A model generated the notes under the pieces. That model did not search any database. It was not told the origin of the DNA and worked only from the letters and a program-made list of their open reading frames with translations. Shown here piece by piece: positions 1-5,138 of a stretch of DNA of 5,138 nt. The stretch spans positions 1-5,138 of the forward strand of contig CALALQ010000202.1 in the NCBI GenBank assembly GCA_937925595.1. The letters are read 5' to 3'. Position 1 is the first letter of the stretch, and every line of letters starts with the position of its first letter. The position numbers were made by a program, and so were the translations under genes. Origin of the DNA: an uncultured Demequina sp. (GTDB taxonomy: Bacteria > Actinomycetota > Actinomycetes > Actinomycetales > Demequinaceae).

Positions 1-535
1 ACCGCTTGCCGGGGAAGAACGGGCAGGCGTCGCCGCAGCCCATCGTGATCACCGCGTCCGCCGCCCGCACGATCTCGTCGGTCCAGGGCTTGGGGAACTC
101 GCCGGCGATGTCGATGCCCCGTTCGGCCATGACCTGAACGGCGACCGGGTTGATCTGCTCGCCGGGCTCGGAGCCGCCGGACCAGCCGATCGCCCGGTCG
201 CCGGCGTGGTGCTGGAAGAAGCCGAGGGCCATCTGCGAGCGGCCGGCGTTGTGGACGCACAGGAACAGCACGGTCGGCGTGCCCGTCAGGTGCATCCCGT
301 CGACCTTGGCGAGCGCGCGCAGCCGCTGCCGGGCGAACTTCTCGGTCAGCAGCGGCAGATAGGTCGGCACCGTCGCACGGGCGGCGAGGTCGGTGTAGGA
401 GGCGTGCAGGAAACGGTCGATCGTCTCCCGCCCGAAGGTGCCCTCGAACTCCCGCGTCAGGCGCTCGGCGCTGGTGGCGAGGCCCGCTTCCTGGTCGATG
501 GTGATCGTCGCGTGGCGCTCGTGCTCGTCTGGCAT
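1..535 (-). CDS. arsC: Arsenate reductase, LMW-phosphatase fold with N-terminal helical domain (partial, 3' end outside window)
   Basis: This enzyme reduces cytoplasmic arsenate to arsenite. About 178 residues are visible; the C-terminus lies beyond base 1. Residues ~10-75 form a helical domain preceding the catalytic domain. The oxyanion-binding P-loop is CVHNAGRSQ, with Cys93 and Arg99 in CX5R spacing. Two further cysteines, Cys167 and Cys171, sit in TMGCGDACP, and GSEPG and NPVAV follow the family pattern. The catalytic Asp-Pro motif would lie outside the window. The Corynebacterium glutamicum enzyme ArsC1' has the same architecture (N-terminal three-helix bundle, three cysteines) and is thioredoxin-linked, so I infer that chemistry here. 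Start choice: the ATG at 535 has GAAGGG nine bases upstream. An ATG at 544 overlaps the upstream stop as ATGA but leaves no spacing to that ribosome site; it would add three residues. The gene is surely cotranscribed with the upstream fusion gene. Confidence 0.93.
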   Translation of the reverse strand, partial: MPDEHERHATITIDQEAGLATSAERLTREFEGTFGRETIDRFLHASYTDLAARATVPTYLPLLTEKFARQRLRALAKVDGMHLTGTPTVLFLCVHNAGRSQMALGFFQHHAGDRAIGWSGGSEPGEQINPVAVQVMAERGIDIAGEFPKPWTDEIVRAADAVITMGCGDACPFFPGKR

Positions 536-540
536 CGTCG

Positions 541-1218
541 TCATCCCTTCGTCGTGGTCAGCCGGGGCGCGAGGCTCTGGATGCGGGCGGCGATGTCCTC
601 GAACGCCGCGTCGAAGGCGGCGTCCGTCCCGTCGCGCACCGGGTCCGGCACCGACCAGTGCACGCAGCCGGCGTCGCCGAGTTCTTCGTGCGCGGTGTCG
701 CACACGGTCACCACGAAATCGTCCGCGCCGAGCACGTCGTCGAGCGCGCGCGGGGCGCGGGCTCGCAGGGTGAGGCCGTGTCGGTCCGCGGCGGCGATCG
801 CGCCCGGCTCGATCTGCGCGGCCGGGTGCGTGCCGGCCGAGGCCACCGGGATATCGCTGCTGCCGTGCCAGAGCGCAGCGGCGAGCTGGGATCGGGCCGA
901 GTTGCCGGTGCAGACGAACACCACCCGCCGCACCCCGAGCATCGGGGAAGGGGTGAGGCCGTCGAGCGCGCCGGGCGCGAGGTGGAGGTAGGTGCGGCGC
1001 CGGTCGGCCTCCGACCGCGTCCGCACGATCAGCCCTGCCTGTTCGAGCTGGTTCAGGTGATGGGCGAGCAGGCTCGATGAGACACCCAGCTCGCCTTGCA
1101 GCTCGACCGGGGCGACATCGCCCAGGGTGAGCAGGTCCACGATCCGCAGCCGCACAGGATCGGCCAGCGCCGCATACCGCGCGACCCGACCCGCAAGGCA
1201 AGTTTCCTCAATGTTCAT
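541..1218 (-). CDS. arsRC: ArsR-family repressor fused to LMW-phosphatase-type arsenate reductase
   Basis: The protein has 225 residues. Residues ~10-85 are an ArsR/SmtB winged helix: ALADPVRLRIVDLL, then the recognition-helix region SSSLLAHHLNQLEQAGLI (48-65), then an Arg-rich wing ending RRRTYLHL. Residues ~96-220 are a second domain with P-loop CTGNSARS (Cys103, Arg109), VVTVCDTAHEEL (Cys173) and a WSVPDP acid loop (Asp192). It therefore looks like both an arsenic-responsive DNA-binding protein and an arsenate reductase. The sensor part lacks the CxC pair in the DNA-binding helix used by classical ArsR; its only cysteine is Cys7. The reductase part lacks a cysteine seven residues after Cys173, where pI258-type ArsC has its resolving cysteine, but has Cys185. 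ArsR-ArsC fusions are known, for example in Leptospirillum. I chose ATG 1218 because it fits the ArsR N-terminus; an in-frame TTG at 1254 would run through the promoter. It is divergent from the channel gene. Confidence 0.92.
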   Translation of the reverse strand: MNIEETCLAGRVARYAALADPVRLRIVDLLTLGDVAPVELQGELGVSSSLLAHHLNQLEQAGLIVRTRSEADRRRTYLHLAPGALDGLTPSPMLGVRRVVFVCTGNSARSQLAAALWHGSSDIPVASAGTHPAAQIEPGAIAAADRHGLTLRARAPRALDDVLGADDFVVTVCDTAHEELGDAGCVHWSVPDPVRDGTDAAFDAAFEDIAARIQSLAPRLTTTKG

Positions 1219-1222
1219 TACC

Positions 1223-1232
1223 TCAAGTTTGA
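1223..1232. promoter_or_regulatory. Candidate ArsR operator palindrome
   Basis: TCAAGTTTGA has TCAA and TTGA arms around two bases. It lies across the -10 box of the minus-strand promoter and the -35 box of the plus-strand promoter, so a repressor bound here would shut both arms. ArsR/SmtB proteins typically bind short imperfect AT-rich inverted repeats in this position. Assignment to the fused ArsR is inferred from location. Confidence 0.45.
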
Positions 1233-1254
1233 CTGAGCGAACCGGATTCGTCAA
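1226..1254 (-). promoter_or_regulatory. Predicted promoter of the arsRC-arsC operon
   Basis: Reading the minus strand, TTGACG (1254-1249) is a near-consensus -35 box. It is followed after exactly 17 bases by CAAACT (1231-1226), a weak -10 box that keeps the key second A and last T. Transcription would begin around 1220-1219, one or two bases before ATG 1218, implying an essentially leaderless mRNA, which is common in actinomycetes. A GAGG just two bases from the ATG is too close to be a normal ribosome site. This is inferred from box matching only. Confidence 0.55.
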
Positions 1255-1257
1255 GAT
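1229..1257 (+). promoter_or_regulatory. Predicted promoter of the channel-oxidoreductase(-chrA) operon
   Basis: TTGACT (1229-1234) is a near-consensus -35 box, followed after 17 bases by CAAGAT (1252-1257), a -10 box matching at the second, fifth and sixth positions. The expected start point near 1264-1265 lies immediately before ATG 1266, so this transcript too would be almost leaderless. Each -35 box overlaps the -10 box of the opposite promoter, so the two promoters cannot easily be occupied together. Confidence 0.55.
1238..1250. repeat. Short inverted repeat in the shared promoter spacer
   Basis: CGAACCGGATTCG pairs at five of six positions around its centre (CGAA arm against TTCG arm). 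It occupies the common spacer of both promoters and is flanked by the wider pair TTGAC (1229-1233) and GTCAA (1250-1254). It could be part of an extended operator; it could also be chance in so short a stretch. Confidence 0.35.
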
Positions 1258-1265
1258 GGGCAGCG

Positions 1266-1961
1266 ATGAACACCACCACGACCGAGGCCGTCCCGCTGTG
1301 GCGGCGTGCTGCCGCTGAGCTGCTGGGCGCCGGCCTGCTGGTGACGGTCGTGGTCGGTTCCGGCATCGCCGCCTCGCGTCTCTCGCCCGGCGATGTGGGC
1401 TTGCAGCTCCTGGAGAACTCGATCGCCACCGCGCTCGGCCTGACCGTCCTCATCCTGATCTTCCAGCCCGTCTCCGGCGCGCACCTGAACCCGGTCGTCA
1501 CCCTCGCCGACCGCGCCCTCGGCGCACGGCACGGCGGCGGCGAGATCGCCGTCTACGCTGGCGCTCAGATCGTCGGCGGCATCGGTGGGGCGCTGCTGGC
1601 GAACCTCATGTTCGCCGTGCCGGCCGCGCTGTCGGTGACCGACCGGGCGGCACCGGGGCAGGTGCTCGGCGAGGTCGTCGCCACCGCCGGGCTGATCCTC
1701 ACGATCTTCGCCCTGGCTCGCACCGGCCGCGCGGCGCTGGTCGCCCCGGCGGTCGGTGCCTACATCGGCGCCGCGTACTGGTTCACCTCGTCCACCTCGT
1801 TCGCCAACCCCGCCGTGACCATCGGCCGGATCTTCACCGACACCTTCGCCGGCATCGCCCCGACCTCCGCGCTGTGGTTCCTCGCCGCCCAGGTCGTCGG
1901 CGCGGTCGTCGGCGTCGGGCTTGTGTTCCTGCTGTTCCCGAATCGAAAGGCCCAGCCATGA
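1266..1961 (+). CDS. Aquaporin (MIP)-family channel, probable arsenite channel
   Basis: This 231-residue, six-helix membrane channel has segments at about 16-37, 50-67, 94-118, 132-150, 156-173 and 203-225. The two half-helix pore motifs are an NPV variant (HLNPVVT, Asn75) and NPA (FANPAVT, Asn181). The residue three after Asn181, nearly always the selectivity-filter arginine in aquaporins and glycerol facilitators, is Val184. Loss of that charge should give a wider, less water-selective pore. Within arsenic operons, MIP channels such as AqpS of Sinorhizobium meliloti let arsenite made by ArsC flow out down its gradient, and I infer that role here. ATG 1266 sits just after the predicted transcription start. 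The stop overlaps the next gene as ATGA. A general small-solute role cannot be excluded from sequence. Confidence 0.9.
   Translation: MNTTTTEAVPLWRRAAAELLGAGLLVTVVVGSGIAASRLSPGDVGLQLLENSIATALGLTVLILIFQPVSGAHLNPVVTLADRALGARHGGGEIAVYAGAQIVGGIGGALLANLMFAVPAALSVTDRAAPGQVLGEVVATAGLILTIFALARTGRAALVAPAVGAYIGAAYWFTSSTSFANPAVTIGRIFTDTFAGIAPTSALWFLAAQVVGAVVGVGLVFLLFPNRKAQP
1945..1950 (+). promoter_or_regulatory. Ribosome binding site for the flavoprotein gene
   Basis: GAAAGG lies seven bases before ATG 1958, inside the end of the channel gene. It decides the 1958 start over an upstream in-frame extension to 1874, which would only add Arg-rich residues read out of frame from the channel gene. Confidence 0.65.
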
Positions 1962-3340
1962 CCCATCTGATCGCCATCGGCGGCTCCGACGCCGGTATCT
2001 CCGCCGCGCTCCGTGCCCGCGAACTCGACCCGACCACCGACGTGACGGTGGTGGTGGCGGACGAGTACCCGAACTTCTCCATCTGCGGCATCCCCTACTA
2101 CTTCACTGGCGAGGTCGCCCCGTGGCAGTCGCTCGCGCACCGCACGAGCGCTGACTTGGAGGCCACCGGGATGCGGCTGCGGCTCAACACTTTCGCCACG
2201 GGCATCGACGTCGCCGGGCAGCGGCTCACTGTCCGCACCCCGGACGGCATCTTCGAGGATCTGGCCTACGACGAGCTGATCGTCGGCACCGGCGCGCTCC
2301 CGTCCCACGCCGGCATCGCCGGCCTCGATGCGCTGACCCCGGAGGACGGGGTGCATGTCATTCATTCGATGGGTGACACTTTCGCCCTCGACCACGACCT
2401 CACTACCCGGCAGCCGCAGTCTGCGATCATCGTCGGCGCCGGCTACGTCGGCCTGGAGATGGCCGAAGCCTTCATCACCCGCGGGATGCAGGTCACCCAG
2501 CTCCAGCGCGGACCCGAAGTGCTCTCCACCCTCGACCCCGAGCTCGGCGCCCTCGTCCGCGACGAACTCACGACGCATGGCGTCGAGGTCGTCACCGGCT
2601 CGACCGTGACCGGGATCGAGAAGACCCCGGTCGGGCTCACCGTCACCGGCACCCGCGACGGGCAGCCCTTCGCACAGACCGCGGACCTCGTGCTCGTGGT
2701 CGTCGGGGTGCGGCCGAACACCGAGCTGCTCGAGCAGGCCGGAGCGAGCCTCGGCGCGGGCCGCGCCGTCGTGGTCGATGAGCACATGCGCACCGGGCTC
2801 CCGCACGTCTGGGCCGCCGGCGACGGCATCATCACGCATCACCGCCTCCTCGGCGCGACCTATCTGCCGCTGGGGACGACCTCGCACAAGCAGGGCCGCA
2901 TCGCAGGAGAGAATGCTCTCGGCGGCGACCGAGCCTTCGCGGGGTCGGTCGGCACCCAGGTCGTCAAGGTCTTCGACCTCGTCGCCGCCCGAACCGGCCT
3001 GCGCGACCACGAGGCGATCGCCGCCGGCTACGCGGCAGCAACGATCACCGCGGCCGCGGACGACCACAAGCGGTACTACCCCGGTGCCCACCCGATCCAC
3101 TTCCGCATCACCGGGGACACCGGCGACGGGCGTCTGCTCGGCGCGCAGCTCGTCGGGCGGCGCGGCACCGAGGTCGCCAAGCGGGTCGACACCTTCGCCA
3201 CCGCCCTCTATGCCGGGTTGACCATCGGGCAGTTCGATGACCTCGACCTCTCCTACACCCCGCCGCTCGGCTCTCCGTGGGATGCCGTGCAGCTCGCGGC
3301 GCAGGCGTGGTCGGCCGCGAATGCCAGGGTGCTGGTCTAG
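1958..3340 (+). CDS. FAD/NAD(P)H-dependent pyridine nucleotide-disulfide oxidoreductase, CoA-disulfide reductase-like
   Basis: This 460-residue cytoplasmic flavoprotein has the FAD-binding fold at the N-terminus (AIGGSDAG, 6-13), the redox-active single cysteine in NFSICGIPYY (Cys43), an NAD(P)H fold GAGYVGLEMAEA (160-171), the second FAD contact VWAAGD (284-289), and a C-terminal dimerisation domain ending YTPPLGSPWDAV (433-444). Cys43 and the late YxPP tyrosine are the pattern of CoA-disulfide reductase, NADH oxidase and persulfide reductase. There is no C-terminal rhodanese domain as in the longer persulfide reductases. The substrate is therefore a CoA or other low-molecular-weight disulfide, a persulfide or oxygen; I cannot choose. 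Its start overlaps the channel stop (ATGA), so the two are translationally coupled. Inside an arsenic operon it may restore thiols consumed by arsenate reduction or act on thiol-bound arsenic. It is not an ArsH or a thioredoxin reductase with a CxxC pair. Confidence 0.88.
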   Translation: MTHLIAIGGSDAGISAALRARELDPTTDVTVVVADEYPNFSICGIPYYFTGEVAPWQSLAHRTSADLEATGMRLRLNTFATGIDVAGQRLTVRTPDGIFEDLAYDELIVGTGALPSHAGIAGLDALTPEDGVHVIHSMGDTFALDHDLTTRQPQSAIIVGAGYVGLEMAEAFITRGMQVTQLQRGPEVLSTLDPELGALVRDELTTHGVEVVTGSTVTGIEKTPVGLTVTGTRDGQPFAQTADLVLVVVGVRPNTELLEQAGASLGAGRAVVVDEHMRTGLPHVWAAGDGIITHHRLLGATYLPLGTTSHKQGRIAGENALGGDRAFAGSVGTQVVKVFDLVAARTGLRDHEAIAAGYAAATITAAADDHKRYYPGAHPIHFRITGDTGDGRLLGAQLVGRRGTEVAKRVDTFATALYAGLTIGQFDDLDLSYTPPLGSPWDAVQLAAQAWSAANARVLV

Positions 3341-3373
3341 TGAGCGTCAAGTGACTGGGGCAGACTGAGCGCG
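3341..3373 (+). other. 33-bp gap before chrA
   Basis: This short gap has no convincing promoter or terminator, so read-through from the flavoprotein gene into chrA is likely. A GGGG run (3357-3360) is 13 bases from the chrA ATG and too far for a normal ribosome site. The gap carries TCAAGTGACTG (3347-3357) and GACTGAGCG (3363-3371), both resembling sequence in the divergent promoter region. Confidence 0.5.
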
Positions 3374-4591
3374 ATGAGCCTTTCCCCCTCGACCGGCGGG
3401 CGCCGCCACCCCGGCACGGTCGGAGAGGTGTTCCTCGTGTTCCTGCGCCTGGGACTGACCTCCTTCGGCGGCCCGGTCGCGCACCTGGGGTACTTCCGCG
3501 AGGCGTTCGTGGAGCGGCGCAAGTGGCTGGGCGACCGCGCCTACGCGGACCTGGTGGCGCTGTGCCAGTTCCTGCCCGGCCCCGCATCCAGTCAGGTCGG
3601 CATGGCGATCGGGCTGCAGCGCGCAGGGTTCGGCGGGCTGCTGGCGGCGTGGGCGGCGTTCACCCTGCCGTCGGCGATCCTGCTGGTCGCGTTCGCCTAC
3701 GGGGTCACGGCGCTCGGTGACCTGTCCGGCGCCGGATGGATTCACGGGGTGAAGGCCGCCGCGGTCGCGGTCGTCGCCCACGCCGTGCTGGGCATGGCGA
3801 GAACCCTCACCCCGGACGCGAAGCGGGCCACGATCGCCGTGGCGGGCCTGATCGTCGTCCTGCTCGTCCCGAGCGCGTTCGCACAGGTCGCCGTGATCGC
3901 CGCCGCGGGAGTCGTCGGGCTGGTGTGGCTGCGCCCGCAGGCCGCCACGGCATCGGAGTCGGAGCCATTCGTCGTGCGGGTGCCTCGCTGGGCCGCGATC
4001 GGGAGCCTGGCCTTTTTCGTGATCCTGCTCGCGGGCCTCCCCCTGCTCGTGTCCGCCACTGAGAACGGGGCGGTACGCTTATTCGACGTGTTCTACCGGG
4101 CTGGGGCACTCGTGTTCGGCGGCGGTCACGTCGTGCTGCCGCTGCTGGAGGCCGGGACCGTGCAGACCGGCCTCGTCGACCACGACGTGTTCCTCGCCGG
4201 CTACGGTGCCGCGCAGGCGGTCCCCGGTCCCTTGTTCACCTTCGCCGCCTACCTCGGCGCCGCGACTACCAGCCCGCCGTCCGGGCTGCTCGGCGCCGCG
4301 ATCGCGCTGGTCGCGATCTTCCTCCCCGCGACACTGCTCGTGGTCGGGGTGCTGCCGTTCTGGGACCGGCTGCGTCGCGCTCCACTCGCGCAGCGGGCGC
4401 TCATGGGCGTGAACGCCGGCGTGGTGGGGATCCTCGCCGCAGCGCTCTACACGCCGGTGTTCACCGAAGGGGTCACATCGGTCGCGGCCCTCGGGATCGC
4501 CGCCGCCGGGTTCGTCGCCCTGACCTCGTGGAAGGCGCCGGCGTGGGCGGTCGTCATCGCCGCGGGCCTCATCGGCTGGGCCGTACTGTGA
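3374..4591 (+). CDS. chrA: Chromate transporter ChrA (two-domain, CHR family)
   Basis: This 405-residue integral membrane protein is predicted to export chromate, a sulfate analogue, by proton-coupled transport. Both homologous halves of a long-chain CHR protein are present. The N-terminal half carries FLRLGLTSFGGPVAHLGYF (23-41) and QFLPGPASSQ (65-74). The C-terminal half repeats this as AGALVFGGGHVVLPLLE (243-259) and QAVPGPLFTFAAYLGA (281-296). Length fits the family's usual ~400 residues and hydrophobic helices run throughout, with a charged linker near 188-205. ATG 3374 gives a start ~20 residues before the first helix. It follows the flavoprotein gene by 33 bp on the same strand and is probably cotranscribed. 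No ChrB or ChrF partner is visible. CHR proteins near arsenic genes have mostly been named by homology, so another oxyanion remains possible. Confidence 0.93.
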   Translation: MSLSPSTGGRRHPGTVGEVFLVFLRLGLTSFGGPVAHLGYFREAFVERRKWLGDRAYADLVALCQFLPGPASSQVGMAIGLQRAGFGGLLAAWAAFTLPSAILLVAFAYGVTALGDLSGAGWIHGVKAAAVAVVAHAVLGMARTLTPDAKRATIAVAGLIVVLLVPSAFAQVAVIAAAGVVGLVWLRPQAATASESEPFVVRVPRWAAIGSLAFFVILLAGLPLLVSATENGAVRLFDVFYRAGALVFGGGHVVLPLLEAGTVQTGLVDHDVFLAGYGAAQAVPGPLFTFAAYLGAATTSPPSGLLGAAIALVAIFLPATLLVVGVLPFWDRLRRAPLAQRALMGVNAGVVGILAAALYTPVFTEGVTSVAALGIAAAGFVALTSWKAPAWAVVIAAGLIGWAVL

Positions 4592-4614
4592 GCAAGGGGT
4601 GAGTCCGCGCCGCC
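4592..4614. other. 23-bp convergent gap
   Basis: The chrA stop and the stop of the opposing metal transporter gene are only 23 bases apart. I see no hairpin with a T-run; the best pairing is a four-base TGAG/CTCA stem with a ten-base loop. Transcripts may therefore run into each other's 3' ends. Confidence 0.5.
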
Positions 4615-5138
4615 TCAGCCGACGACCGTGCCGAACAGGGAGCCGACCAGGAAGGTCGCTCCCAGGGCGAGCGCACCGCCGATCACCAGGCGCACCACGG
4701 CCCGCCACCGATGAGAGCCGCCGATCCAGGCCGCGACGTATCCGGTGACCGCCAGGGCGAGGAGCACGGCAACGAAGGTCCACACGATGCGCGCCGGGTG
4801 CGGCAGCAGCAGGATCGTCAGCAGCGGCAGCACGGCGCCGATCGTGAACGCGATCAGCGAGGCGAAGGCGGCGTGCCAGGGGCTGACGACGTCCTCCTGG
4901 TCGATGTTCAGCTCGAGCGCCAGGTGGGCCTTGAGCGCGTCGCGCTCGGTCAGCTCCGTCGCCACCAGGCGGGCGGTTCCGGGGGTGAGGCCCTGCTCCT
5001 CGTAGAGCCCGACCAGCTCCTCGAGCTCGACCTCGGGATCCTCCTCCAGCTCGCGCCGCTCCTTCTGGATGAGAGCCCGCTCGCTGTCCCGCTGGCTCGA
5101 CACCGAGACGTACTCGCCGAGCGCCATCGAGATAGCCC
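4615..5138 (-). CDS. VIT1/CCC1-family iron/manganese transporter (partial, N-terminus outside window)
   Basis: The last 173 residues are visible. The frame stays open to the window edge, and the Met at 5127 is internal: the preceding residues Ala-Ile-Ser plus MALGEYVSVSSQRD match the end of the second helix in this family. Visible residues ~18-80 form the cytoplasmic glutamate-rich domain (ERRELEEDPEVELEEL, then a TERDALKAHL helix), which binds transition metal ions in the plant proteins. Three membrane helices follow at about 88-111, 115-138 and 145-170. Missing are the first helix and most of the second, including the proton-pathway aspartate. Family members move Fe2+ or Mn2+ out of the cytoplasm in exchange for protons. 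It is convergent with chrA, so it belongs to a different transcription unit and its link with the arsenic genes is unproven. Bacterial members are often labelled only as VIT family protein. Confidence 0.9.
   Translation of the reverse strand, partial: AISMALGEYVSVSSQRDSERALIQKERRELEEDPEVELEELVGLYEEQGLTPGTARLVATELTERDALKAHLALELNIDQEDVVSPWHAAFASLIAFTIGAVLPLLTILLLPHPARIVWTFVAVLLALAVTGYVAAWIGGSHRWRAVVRLVIGGALALGATFLVGSLFGTVVG

Noticed and set aside
206..991. 261-codon open frame on the plus strand
   Set aside because: It lies antisense across arsC and the arsRC fusion, both of which have clear family motifs. Its product is Arg/Ser-rich without domains, a typical high-GC shadow.
1219..1254. Extended N-terminus of the ArsR fusion from a TTG codon at 1254
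   Set aside because: The TTG is also the start of the best -35 box, the extension covers the candidate operator, and the ArsR domain begins normally at ATG 1218.
1874..1957. Upstream extension of the flavoprotein to 1874
   Set aside because: The added residues are Arg-rich out-of-frame channel sequence. The FAD-binding fold begins right after ATG 1958, which has its own ribosome site.
1760..3100. 446-codon open frame on the minus strand
   Set aside because: It is antisense to the channel and flavoprotein genes. The translation is Asp/Gly/Arg-rich with no recognisable domain, as expected from the codon bias of the real genes on the other strand.
4592..4620. Rho-independent terminator between chrA and the VIT-family gene
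   Set aside because: Only a four-base stem with a ten-base loop can be drawn and there is no T-run on either strand.
4079..4783. 234-codon open frame on the minus strand
   Set aside because: It overlaps chrA antisense and the VIT-family gene out of frame, and its composition is low-complexity.

Overview
The window comes from a high-GC Gram-positive bacterium, most likely an actinomycete and perhaps a Micrococcales genus such as a Microbacterium relative. The genus is a guess. The evidence is uniformly high GC with strong GC bias at third codon positions, an arsenate reductase with the extra N-terminal helical domain known from Corynebacterium, an ArsR-ArsC fusion, and promoters placed so that transcripts would be almost leaderless.

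Layout: (1) On the minus strand, bases 1-535 hold the N-terminal part of an arsenate reductase (arsC), cut by the window edge. It follows directly on a gene (1218-541) for an ArsR-type repressor fused to a second low-molecular-weight-phosphatase-type arsenate reductase. (2) Bases 1219-1265 are a 47-bp, relatively AT-rich divergent control region with two mirrored, overlapping promoters and small palindromes. (3) On the plus strand come an aquaporin-family channel (1266-1961), a CoA-disulfide-reductase-like flavoprotein (1958-3340, ATGA overlap) and, 33 bp later, a two-domain chromate transporter chrA (3374-4591). (4) Convergent to chrA is the C-terminal two thirds of a VIT1/CCC1-family iron/manganese transporter (5138-4615), cut by the right edge.

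How it may work together (inference): arsenate is reduced to arsenite by two ArsC domains. The fused ArsR reports arsenic and controls both arms from the shared 47-bp region. Arsenite leaves through the aquaporin-like channel, whose pore lacks the usual selectivity-filter arginine. The flavoprotein may support thiol redox chemistry. No ArsB or Acr3 arsenite pump is visible, although one could lie beyond base 1. ChrA adds chromate efflux, making this a small metal(loid) oxyanion resistance island. The window is coding almost throughout; the longest non-coding stretch is 47 bp. I see no RNA genes, insertion sequences or CRISPR arrays.
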